34,547 bases of DNA, taken from positions 1-34,547 of the forward strand of contig CAVAPV010000020.1 in assembly GCA_963590525.1 (NCBI GenBank), in the 5' to 3' direction. Origin of the DNA: W2P13-069 sp963590525 (GTDB lineage Bacteria; Actinomycetota; Coriobacteriia; Coriobacteriales; QAMH01). The notes below the pieces were generated by a model. The model was not told where the DNA came from, did not search any database, and was given only the letters and a program-made list of their open reading frames with translations. Positions 7,574 through 14,639 of the stretch are shown in pieces. The translations under genes were made by a program, and so were the position numbers. Position 1 is the first letter of the stretch; every line of letters begins with the position of its first letter.

Positions 7574-7879
7574 TTAGGCGTTCTCAACGTCCAAGTCGTC
7601 GCGACGGACGATCATGTAACGCACGATTGCGTCCATGATGTGCAAAACGCGGTCCAGCTCCGCGATGGAAGCAGGATCAGCCTGGAAATCGATGAGAGTG
7701 TAGTCACCGTCCGTGAGATCGTTGATTTCGTAGGCAAGCTTCTTCTTACCCCACTCCTCAACGTTAGCAACCTTGCCGCCTTGCTCGACGATGGTGTTGT
7801 CGATACGCTTCATAGCAGCCAGGCGAGTCTCTTCATCGATGGACGGATCGACGAAAAACAGCAGTTCGTAAGCCTTCAT
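7574..7879 (-). CDS. rpsF: 30S ribosomal protein S6
   Basis: This 101-residue protein opens MKAYELLFFVDPSIDEETRL and contains the family's core (EEWGKKKLAYEINDLTDGDY and MDAIVRYMIVRRDD). It binds S18 and 16S rRNA. AGGAGGTGACC precedes the ATG. It is the first gene of the rpsF-ssb-rpsR unit. Its promoter lies at 7950-7978, inside the 3' end of the upstream LytM-like gene, whose stop codon overlaps the rpsF ribosome binding site. The leader is about 65 nt, and no S6/S18-binding element was identified in it. Confidence 0.97.
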   Translation of the reverse strand: MKAYELLFFVDPSIDEETRLAAMKRIDNTIVEQGGKVANVEEWGKKKLAYEINDLTDGDYTLIDFQADPASIAELDRVLHIMDAIVRYMIVRRDDLDVENA

Positions 7880-7882
7880 TGG

Positions 7883-9049
7883 TCACCTCCTCTGGGCTAG
7901 ACGGCCCCGGGTTATGAAGGATGTTCCCGGAGCAGGAAATAACTTTGGTATATTAGCACCCCCTCTTTTATCAAACAAGGGGGCAAATTTTTTATTTTTA
8001 GAACACGCACTGCTGCGCCTAATAGACAGATAAGCCTTCCTACCCAGGGCCGAAACCGCCACAAGCAAAGATGCCATCCCTGCAGACGTGGCAGCAATCA
8101 AAACGATACCGGCACGGTCGCACAGCTGCACAAAGCCTTCTGCAAATGAGAATGCTTGCATCCCGCACGCCTTAAGAGCATCTGCGGCAATACCAAAACC
8201 TGCATCTTCTTCAAGACCCGCTGCAGACACCGGTACCGCATTGCCGACAGCAGAGCTGACGCTTCCAAAGCTCTCCTGCTCTTTGACTTGCTGTTTGGCT
8301 TTAACTGCTTCCTCTACAGCCGAGCTTGCCTCTGCTGCAGAGGAAGCAGGTTCTTGCTCTTGCCGCGCTTTGGCATTTAATGACCGATGCTTCTCTTTTG
8401 CAACAGCGCCCGCAGCTGCCACAGCATCAGTTGCCGCTGTGGGTTTGCTTGCCCCAAACAAACTCAGCGGGTCGTAGTAAACGCCGTCTTTTTTCAAGCC
8501 CATGTGCAGATGCGGTTGAGCAGACGACCTGTCGCCGCTTGAGGCAAGCACCGCCAGCGTCTCACCCTCCGAGACCGTATCGCCTTTTGCAACCCGCACG
8601 TTTTTTACAGGCATCAAAGTCACCGTCTTGCCGTTATTAAGCCCGATGCTCACGGCGGTCATGGTTTGTCCGGCATCAGAGCTTTGCATGCCATCTTGTG
8701 CGGGAACATGCCCAACAAAGGTGACACGACCCCCAACCGGGCAAAGCACGTCAGAACCTGCAGCTGCCAGGATATCTACACCGCTATGCACATAGGAAGC
8801 ACCCATGCTCCTATAGCTCTCATGAAATCCTGTCAGGGTGTCTTCCTGAGACGAGGTTGCAGGCCACGTAGCCGCGTATGCGCAATATGAGGGACTTGAG
8901 ATACCCATATGAAGCGGAAGCCATGCCATCAAGCAGGCGCATGCAACAACAACAGCATGTCTTGGAGCAAATGCGACACCCCGCAACTCCCCCAACAAAA
9001 GCCTCTTGCCTTTGCCTGCTAACCTGCAGATCTTATCTGTCTTCCTCAT
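7883..9049 (-). CDS. LytM/M23-family membrane protein, probably lacking one catalytic histidine
   Basis: This 388-residue protein is predicted to be exported. An N-terminal membrane segment or signal (about 31-60) ends CAYAATWP. The M23 domain spans about 85-200, with zinc ligands in YVHSGVD (His88, Asp92) and in PHLHMG (His180, His182). The strand that normally reads YAHL, carrying a catalytic His, reads LMPVKN at 145-150, so that His is missing. An Ala/Glu/Lys-rich region follows, probably partly coiled, then a second membrane segment (about 314-336) and a short basic tail. Enzymatic activity is doubtful; it may instead be a cell-wall scaffold or an activator of another hydrolase. ATG 9049 has GGAGG 6 bases upstream. 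The last 30 or so codons overlap the rpsF promoter. Confidence 0.82.
   Translation of the reverse strand: MRKTDKICRLAGKGKRLLLGELRGVAFAPRHAVVVACACLMAWLPLHMGISSPSYCAYAATWPATSSQEDTLTGFHESYRSMGASYVHSGVDILAAAGSDVLCPVGGRVTFVGHVPAQDGMQSSDAGQTMTAVSIGLNNGKTVTLMPVKNVRVAKGDTVSEGETLAVLASSGDRSSAQPHLHMGLKKDGVYYDPLSLFGASKPTAATDAVAAAGAVAKEKHRSLNAKARQEQEPASSAAEASSAVEEAVKAKQQVKEQESFGSVSSAVGNAVPVSAAGLEEDAGFGIAADALKACGMQAFSFAEGFVQLCDRAGIVLIAATSAGMASLLVAVSALGRKAYLSIRRSSACSKNKKFAPLFDKRGGANIPKLFPAPGTSFITRGRLAQRR
7950..7978 (-). promoter_or_regulatory. Promoter for rpsF-ssb-rpsR
   Basis: TTGTTT (7973-7978) and TAATAT (7950-7955) are spaced by 17 bases. The predicted start at about 7943 gives a leader of about 65 nt. 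It lies inside the coding end of the LytM-like gene (about codons 357-367). Confidence 0.6.
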
Positions 9050-9211
9050 CGCTTGCCTCCAACACACGCCTCAGGTTTAGACACAAAGATCATCGCAGGC
9101 AAATCTATGCAGATATCAGACCAAACCAAGACTCAAATCAGAACAAGTCACTGTGCATAACTCGCTTAAAACGCGCAAATCTAAGCTCGGTTTTCCACAA
9201 AAGACAAGCAT

Positions 9212-9247
9212 GAAAAGAAAAACCGCAGGTCACAAACGTGCCTGCGG
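9212..9247 (-). terminator. Terminator after dnaB
   Basis: A 7-bp stem (9241-9247 with 9223-9229) can extend through CAC/GTG past a one-base bulge. An A/T-rich run follows that gives TTTTTCTTTTC in the transcript (9212-9222). It lies about 30 bases past the dnaB stop. Confidence 0.8.
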
Positions 9248-9276
9248 CTATCTAACGTATGTGCTATCCCCTAGGG

Positions 9277-10707
9277 TTAGTACCCACCGTAATCGTCATG
9301 ACTATACGCGAGGTTGTCGAATCGCGTGAAATCCGGCTGGAAGGCCAGGTGCGCCACACCCGTGCCACCGTTACGATGCTTGGCAACGATGATATCTGCC
9401 GTGCCAAGAGGAGGGCGGTCTTGCTCTTCTGCTTCTTTCTCGCTTGTAGAGCGGTCGATGAACATGACGATGTCTGCGTCTTGCTCGATAGAACCGGACT
9501 CACGCAGGTCGGAAAGCATGGGGCGCTTGCCTTGACGCGACTCGACTGCACGGGAGAGCTGGGACAGCGCGATAACGGGCATGCCCATCTCTTTGGCCAG
9601 GATCTTAAGACCACGGGATATCTCTGCCACCTCTACCTGACGGCTTTCTGTGCGCGCGTTTTGCGGCTGCATAAGCTGCAGATAGTCCACGATAATCATG
9701 CCGTGACCAGGCTCGACATGCCTGAGCTGACGGCGCGCCTTGGCTCTGACCTCCAAGATGCTGGCACTGGGGGTATCGTCGATCCAGATATCGAGCTTTG
9801 AGAGGGTGTCGCTCACGCCGACCAAGCGCGTCCAATCCTGGGCGTTCATGCCACCTGTGCGCATCTTCTTGCTCTCTATCTTGGCTTCTGTAGACATGAT
9901 GCGCTGGATAAGCTGCGTGGCGCTCATCTCCAAGCTAAAAAACGCAATGGAAGTGCCCAGCTGCGCTGCGCGGCTTGCGATATTGAGGGCAAACGACGTT
10001 TTGCCCACAGCGGGACGCGCAGCCAAGATGATGAGGTCTCCCGGGTTAAAGCCGCCGAATATCTCGTCCACGTCTTTGAAGCCCGTGAGAACACCCGTAA
10101 AGCGGTCTTTGTTGCGCGCGAGTTCCTGCAGCTCGTTGAAAGTCTCGACCACAAGGGTATCGGCTTTTTTGAAGTTGGTGGAAACGCGCTTGTTGGTGAC
10201 GTTGAAAAGGAGCTTCTCTGATTCTTCTACCACCGCGTCAAGGTCGTCTGGGGCATCGTATCCCAAGGCGGTGATCTTGACGGATGCTTGGATAAGCTCG
10301 CGGAGCATGTACTCGCGGTGAACGATATCTGCATGATGCGACCAGTTGGACATGGCCAGCGAGTTGTTACCCAACTCGATGATGTAGGGGCGTCCGCCAA
10401 CGGCCTCGAGCTCTCCACGGGAGTTAAGGCGATCGGCCAAAGAAAGCTGATCTATAGGGTCTCCGCGATTGTAGAGGTCTTGCATCGCCTCGAAGATCTT
10501 TTGGTGCGAGGGACGGTAGAACTCCTGCGCAGAGATCTTCATCATCGCCTCTTCTGCGACGTCTGGGGCAAGCATCATCGCAGCGAGAACGGCTTTTTCT
10601 GCGTCGATGTTTTGGGGCATCACGCGATCGAAGCTGTCGACCTCTGGGACCTGCGCGGTGTTTTGGTACTGATATGAGTTGCGTTGTTGCTTGCCGTAAG
10701 AGGGCAT
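9277..10707 (-). CDS. dnaB: Replicative DNA helicase DnaB
   Basis: This hexameric helicase unwinds DNA ahead of the replication fork. The 476-residue protein has the N-terminal DnaG-interacting domain (about 30-135), a linker, and the RecA-like motor. Visible motor motifs are Walker A RPAVGKTSFA (231-240), FSLEMSATQL (about 258-267), Walker B MIIVDYLQLM (about 337-346) and the C-terminal arginine-finger region. I see no intein. The Lys in Walker A and the Asp in Walker B are intact. ATG 10707 has AAAGG 6 bases upstream. It follows the rplI block in genome order, as in many bacteria, but with the LytM-like gene between. A terminator closes it. Confidence 0.97.
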   Translation of the reverse strand: MPSYGKQQRNSYQYQNTAQVPEVDSFDRVMPQNIDAEKAVLAAMMLAPDVAEEAMMKISAQEFYRPSHQKIFEAMQDLYNRGDPIDQLSLADRLNSRGELEAVGGRPYIIELGNNSLAMSNWSHHADIVHREYMLRELIQASVKITALGYDAPDDLDAVVEESEKLLFNVTNKRVSTNFKKADTLVVETFNELQELARNKDRFTGVLTGFKDVDEIFGGFNPGDLIILAARPAVGKTSFALNIASRAAQLGTSIAFFSLEMSATQLIQRIMSTEAKIESKKMRTGGMNAQDWTRLVGVSDTLSKLDIWIDDTPSASILEVRAKARRQLRHVEPGHGMIIVDYLQLMQPQNARTESRQVEVAEISRGLKILAKEMGMPVIALSQLSRAVESRQGKRPMLSDLRESGSIEQDADIVMFIDRSTSEKEAEEQDRPPLGTADIIVAKHRNGGTGVAHLAFQPDFTRFDNLAYSHDDYGGY

Positions 10708-10877
10708 GGCGTGCCTTTCAATCGTTGGAGGTGCCGCTCAAAGATAGCGGATAGCCAAGGCGCTTTGAAGAGCCGCTGCGCAGCGTTGCGGGCATATGTG
10801 CAACAAGGGTCTAGCCTGACCTGCGCAAAAGAACGACTATCCCCAAAACCCACAAATTTTGGAGAAATCGGCAGATG

Positions 10878-11996
10878 TTAGGACAGCTCGTTTCTAGCAT
10901 CGTCGATGTTGTCGATCTGGTCTTTTGAGACGACCAACGTCATGTCATCGAGCTCGATGACCAAGGCATCTTTGAGACCCAGCGCAACCACCTTGCGCTT
11001 GGTGCCTTGCGAGTAGACGGTGGTGTTGCGGCAGCGGGTCATAACCGCCTTGCCGATCGTCTTGTTGCCGTCGCGATCAGGCGCGCAGGTGGCGTCGAGG
11101 TCTTCAAGCGATGACAAAGCGTCAAAGCGCGTCCCGGATGAGACCAAGACCATGTTGTCGCAAACAGCAAGCAGGGCTTCTTCAAGGCTGGAACTGGGAA
11201 GCGCATCCAAAAGCTCGCGCGCAGCTACATGCATCCAGTCTTTAGGTTCAAGCTGTGCCAAGAAGTTAGTGGTCTCTGCGATGCGGTGAGAACCCTCGCT
11301 CTCTTTGGTGCGTGCGGCGTCTCCCGCACGAGCCAGCTCGCCTAGCACCACAGCCGCGCGCGCAGCCATGCACCCCGTGTACCAATAAGCTCCTTGAGCG
11401 CAGATGCGCTTTGCTGCAGACGGAGACTGGCCTGCGGTAAAAAGGCGCACGTGGTGAGCACCGTCTACCCCGGGAAACTCCTTGCCCTTGCGGATATAGG
11501 TCCAATCGGCGCATTTGGTTTCCTGCACGCTGCCGATAACGGCGATGCGGTCTTGCTGGGCAACCTGGTACGAGTCAAAGACGGCCCTGTCCCAACGCTC
11601 ATCGTGCTCTGTATGCTGGTCTGTCCTGGAGACCATGACAATCGCGTTGGGGTCGAGCTTTCTGATGCGCGCGCAAGCCAGCGAGACAGACACAGCACTA
11701 CCGCGCTGCGTTGGCAAGACGAAAAGCTCGTAGCGGTCGCGCTTGAGCTTGCAGTTCTTGGAAAGCAGCGTGTCTATCACCTTTGCCATACGTGAGGTGG
11801 TGACCACATGGAGCTTTTGATCGGTAAAGGGAAGCAGGCGCTCTACGGTGTTCTCAAGCAGCGTCTTGCTAGAGCCCGGCGCCACGGGAGCGGCGCAGGA
11901 AGGGTCATCCTCACGTGCGATAGGCCACAGCTTAGAGCCGTAGTCCTCGCATAAGAGAACCATATGAAGATGTGGGAGAACGCTCTTGCTTGGCAT
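10878..11996 (-). CDS. Degenerate mannose-1-phosphate guanylyltransferase-like protein
   Basis: This 372-residue protein aligns in outline with GDP-mannose pyrophosphorylases. It has a helix like TLLENTVERLLPF, the segment LPTQRGSAVSVSLA (family form PxGRNTAPAIxLA), and NAIVMVSRTDQHTEHDERW (family form VLPSDHxI). A C-terminal region (SRNT-like CRNTTVYSQ, then VVALGLKDALVIELDD) follows. The nucleotide-binding loop, normally GGxGTRLWPLSR, reads CEDYGSKLWPIARED (16-30) and has lost its glycines, and the catalytic FVEKP segment is not seen. It may therefore be inactive, regulatory, or active on another substrate. AAGGA precedes the ATG by 5 bases. No sugar-nucleotide genes lie nearby; dnaB is 170 bases downstream. 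Confidence 0.72.
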   Translation of the reverse strand: MPSKSVLPHLHMVLLCEDYGSKLWPIAREDDPSCAAPVAPGSSKTLLENTVERLLPFTDQKLHVVTTSRMAKVIDTLLSKNCKLKRDRYELFVLPTQRGSAVSVSLACARIRKLDPNAIVMVSRTDQHTEHDERWDRAVFDSYQVAQQDRIAVIGSVQETKCADWTYIRKGKEFPGVDGAHHVRLFTAGQSPSAAKRICAQGAYWYTGCMAARAAVVLGELARAGDAARTKESEGSHRIAETTNFLAQLEPKDWMHVAARELLDALPSSSLEEALLAVCDNMVLVSSGTRFDALSSLEDLDATCAPDRDGNKTIGKAVMTRCRNTTVYSQGTKRKVVALGLKDALVIELDDMTLVVSKDQIDNIDDARNELS

Positions 11997-12199
11997 CGCG
12001 GTCCTTAGAAGCTACACGTTTGTTTTTGCATCCTTACAGGTTATCAAAAAGCCTGCTCAACCCAAAGAGCAAGGCGGCATATGAAACATCCGAGCAAATC
12101 ACTGCAGCAAGAGCGGCAAGGCAAAAATCCGCCTTGAGAGCCTTGCTTAAAGCTTCTTAAGGATGACAGATGAGCGCACTTTGCACTTGTGAGAGGACC

Positions 12200-12205
12200 T
12201 ATAAT
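12200..12205 (+). promoter_or_regulatory. -10 element placing transcription start at the ATG
   Basis: A perfect TATAAT ends 7 bases before the ATG of the response regulator gene. No Shine-Dalgarno lies at a usable distance. The -35 region is poor. The likely start at 12212-12213 would give a leaderless mRNA. Confidence 0.6.
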
Positions 12206-12212
12206 CGCATAG

Positions 12213-12923
12213 ATGAAGAATAGGCAGAACATACTGGTGGTAGATGATGACGAGGGTATCGCGACCCTGGTTGCCACGCTCTTGAGCAAGGAGGGCTTTA
12301 ACGCCGACGCTTGCTACAGCGGAGAGCAAGCCCTTGCCGCCATGCACTCCAAGACCTACAACCTCATCGTGCTCGACATCATGATGCCCGGCATAGACGG
12401 CTACGAAACCTGCCGTCTCATCAGGTCTTTTTCTGATGTGCCCATCATCTTCCTCTCTGCAAAAGACGAGGAGATCAATCAGGTTGTGGGACTGGAGATA
12501 GGTGCGGATGACTACATCGTCAAGCCCTTTAGAACCCACGAGTTCATCGCCCGCGTCAAGGCACGCCTGCGTCGCAAGACCAGCAGCGATGCCAATCAAG
12601 ACGACGTCATACTCTCAAGCGGGACGGGCATAGAGATTAACCTGGAGACTCACACGGCCAGCGTGCATGAAACGCCCCTAAAGCTCACGCCCAAGGAGTT
12701 TGGCATCCTGTCCTTGCTCCTCAAGAGAAAGGGCGCCACGGTCTCTGCACGCGAGCTTTACGAGATTGTCTGGGAAAGCTGTTTTGACAGCGCCGCCGGA
12801 AACTCAGTCATGGTTCACATCCGTCATCTGCGAGAAAAACTCGCCGCCATCGACGCCTCCAAGGAGTTCATCGTCAACGTTTGGGGCGTTGGCTACAAGA
12901 TTCCCACGGCGGGGCTCAAATAA
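12213..12923 (+). CDS. OmpR/VanR-family response regulator
   Basis: A 236-residue transcription regulator. The receiver domain (about 5-120) has the acidic pocket (VVDDDEG), phosphoacceptor Asp55 (LIVLDIMMPG), the switch Ser82 and Lys104 (DDYIVKPF). The C-terminal winged helix (about 130-235) ends with the typical GNSVMVHIRHLREKL and VWGVGYKI. Its closest family resemblance is VanR and similar regulators of cell-wall stress. It is followed after 18 bases by its kinase. No resistance genes of the van type are visible here, so its targets are unknown. Its mRNA is probably leaderless. Confidence 0.93.
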   Translation: MKNRQNILVVDDDEGIATLVATLLSKEGFNADACYSGEQALAAMHSKTYNLIVLDIMMPGIDGYETCRLIRSFSDVPIIFLSAKDEEINQVVGLEIGADDYIVKPFRTHEFIARVKARLRRKTSSDANQDDVILSSGTGIEINLETHTASVHETPLKLTPKEFGILSLLLKRKGATVSARELYEIVWESCFDSAAGNSVMVHIRHLREKLAAIDASKEFIVNVWGVGYKIPTAGLK

Positions 12924-12941
12924 CAAAGCAACAGGAGCGCT

Positions 12942-14309
12942 ATGTCGATCAAAAGCGTCCAAGCCAAGTCGATCCGCAACAAATCTTTGCTCGTCGGCTT
13001 TTGCATACTAGCCGCCTACACGCTTGCCTTTACCTTGGCTGCCATGCAGTTTTGGGACGATGCATACCAAAAGATCGGGTACAAGGTGGCCGATATAACA
13101 GCGCCTTGGAACTACGTGACTCAAGACGAGTACATAAACATGTACGAAGACGCCACGTACAACATGCAGCTCGATGTGGAGGACTTTGACGCCAAAAACC
13201 CTGCTTACGCAGCAGAAAACGACAGTTCGAGCGATCAGACATACGACGAGCTTTCAGACGACGTGTATTCCATGGACGCAGCCGACCTCACTCCCGCGCT
13301 CACGGTAAGCTCCAGCAGCTACGAGGACACCGCCTTTTGGTCGGGCAAGGGGTTGTACGCTTGGCGCGACCTCACCTTCTACCATGCCTTTGCCAATGCA
13401 AAGCCCGCCGCTCTTATCGTGTGTTACCTGCTGGGCTTGATCTTCTTCTTGCTTCTTTTGCCTCCGCGGCTGATAGGGCAGATAGACAAGCTCGCCTTGG
13501 CGATCAAAGGGCTTTTTGCCGATAAAGACGCACCTATCAACCTGCCTTCATCGCTCAAAGACGCACGCAGCGAGCTTTTGGACATCCAAAACCGAGAGCT
13601 TCACAACGAGCAGACGGCAAAGGTGGCAGAGCAACGCAAAAACGAGCTCGTAGCCTACTTGGCCCACGACATCCGCACGCCGCTCACATCTGTTATCGGC
13701 TATCTGGACATCTTGCGCTCCACGCCGGAGATGCCTACAGCAGAACGCGAGAAATTTGCATGCGTTGCCTACGAGAAAGCAGAGCAACTTGACTCGCTCA
13801 TCGAGGAGTTCTTTGAGATAACGCGCTACAACCTTCAAAGCATCCCTGTAGAGCGCGAGCAGATCGACCTCAAGTTCTTTTGCCTGCAGATCGCAGAATC
13901 GATCTACCCGCAAGCCCAGGCAAAGGGGCTTGAAGTCAAAGTGCAGGTGCCCGAGCAAGAGCAAGTGTTCATCGACCCAGAGAAAATGGCCCGTGCCTGC
14001 GGAAACATCCTGCGCAACGCAATCGCATACGCCAACCCCAAAACCGCCGTCACCTTTACCGCCTACTGCAATGACGGCAAAGCCTTCATGGAGATCAGCG
14101 ACCAAGGCAAGGAGATATCCCCCGAGCATCTGGACTCGATCTTTGAGAAGTTCTTTAGAGAGGACTCGGCGCGTAGCGCAAACAAGGGCGGCGCTGGATT
14201 GGGACTTGCCATCGCCAAAGAGATCGTAGAGGCACACGGCGGTTGCATCGGCGCAAGCAGCAGTCAAGGTCGCACCACGTTTACCATCGAGCTGCCCCAA
14301 GCACTCTAG
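12942..14309 (+). CDS. Sensor histidine kinase, VanS-like
   Basis: A 455-residue membrane kinase. The first membrane segment is at about 15-36. An extracytoplasmic sensor of about 115 residues rich in Asp, Ser and Tyr follows, then a second membrane segment at about 155-175. The H box is LAHDIRTPLTSVIGYLD with phospho-acceptor His242. The N box is GNILRNAIAYA. The ATP lid resembles VanS: FEKFFREDSARS, then GGAGLGLAIAKEIVEAHGG. The first Gly-box reads DQGKEISPE rather than DxGxGI, as in VanS relatives. CAGGAG lies 4 bases before the ATG. It is cotranscribed with the regulator gene 18 bases upstream. The acidic sensor could bind a cationic ligand (inference). Confidence 0.93.
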   Translation: MSIKSVQAKSIRNKSLLVGFCILAAYTLAFTLAAMQFWDDAYQKIGYKVADITAPWNYVTQDEYINMYEDATYNMQLDVEDFDAKNPAYAAENDSSSDQTYDELSDDVYSMDAADLTPALTVSSSSYEDTAFWSGKGLYAWRDLTFYHAFANAKPAALIVCYLLGLIFFLLLLPPRLIGQIDKLALAIKGLFADKDAPINLPSSLKDARSELLDIQNRELHNEQTAKVAEQRKNELVAYLAHDIRTPLTSVIGYLDILRSTPEMPTAEREKFACVAYEKAEQLDSLIEEFFEITRYNLQSIPVEREQIDLKFFCLQIAESIYPQAQAKGLEVKVQVPEQEQVFIDPEKMARACGNILRNAIAYANPKTAVTFTAYCNDGKAFMEISDQGKEISPEHLDSIFEKFFREDSARSANKGGAGLGLAIAKEIVEAHGGCIGASSSQGRTTFTIELPQAL

Positions 14310-14325
14310 GAAGCGGCCAGCCATA

Positions 14326-14358
14326 ATCGCAAAAGGCCCGAGGCCCGCAAAGCACGCT
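14326..14358 (+). repeat. Direct repeat, copy 1 (degenerate terminator arm)
   Basis: It opens ATCGCAAAAGGCCCG and matches copy 2 (14567-14599) at 28 of 33 positions. All five differences are transitions. It follows the kinase stop by 17 bases and can form only a weak hairpin with 14369-14375. Confidence 0.6.
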
Positions 14359-14421
14359 GCTAAGCGCGAGGCTCTAAAGCGATGCGCGCCGCATGTTCTC
14401 TGCAATCCACTGCAACCTAGC

Positions 14422-14440
14422 GGGCGAGCAATGCTCGCCC
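14422..14440. repeat. Extragenic palindrome
   Basis: GGGCGAGCA and TGCTCGCCC flank a single A: a perfect 9-bp inverted repeat, with a flanking CTAG and CCTACG. It looks like the REP-type palindromes scattered through some bacterial genomes. One copy is seen here. Confidence 0.5.
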
Positions 14441-14566
14441 CTACGTGGTTGTGCACCCAACCGGTTCTCGAAAGGCATCGAATCCTACGGGCTATGGTCT
14501 GCCGCATTGTTACGCGAGCCCACCTGAGCCGCGGCTAACTCCCTCGACTCCATTCGCTGCGCTCAT

Positions 14567-14599
14567 ATCGCAAAAGGCCCGGGGCTTGCAAAGCGCGTT
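14567..14599 (+). repeat. Direct repeat, copy 2
   Basis: It opens ATCGCAAAAGGCCCG and forms one arm and the loop of the serA terminator. See copy 1 at 14326-14358. Confidence 0.6.
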
Positions 14600-14616
14600 T
14601 GCAAGCTCCGGGCCTT
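14574..14616 (-). terminator. Terminator hairpin after serA
   Basis: A 19-pair stem with one mismatch (14598-14616 with 14574-14592) has a 5-base loop. TTTT follows on the minus strand. It starts 23 bases past the serA stop and may work in both directions. Confidence 0.75.
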
Positions 14617-14639
14617 ATAGCCTCAAGACAAAGTCAGGA

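Larger units (their letters stand above)
14310..14639. other. 330-base convergent intergenic region with repeats, no gene
   Basis: No protein-like open frame is seen between the kinase and serA. The region holds a 33-base direct repeat (14326-14358 and 14567-14599), an isolated palindrome (14422-14440), and the terminator hairpin of serA. The part between 14460 and 14560 shows nothing I can name. Confidence 0.6.

Noticed and set aside
7961..7999. Plus-strand terminator (CCCCCT and AGGGGG with a T-rich tail)
   Set aside because: No plus-strand gene lies upstream. The bases are better explained by the rpsF promoter and the end of the LytM-like gene.
10774..10785. 12-bp palindrome CGCTGCGCAGCG upstream of dnaB
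   Set aside because: It is perfect but short and GC-rich in a GC-rich genome; there is no second copy or promoter context to support an operator.
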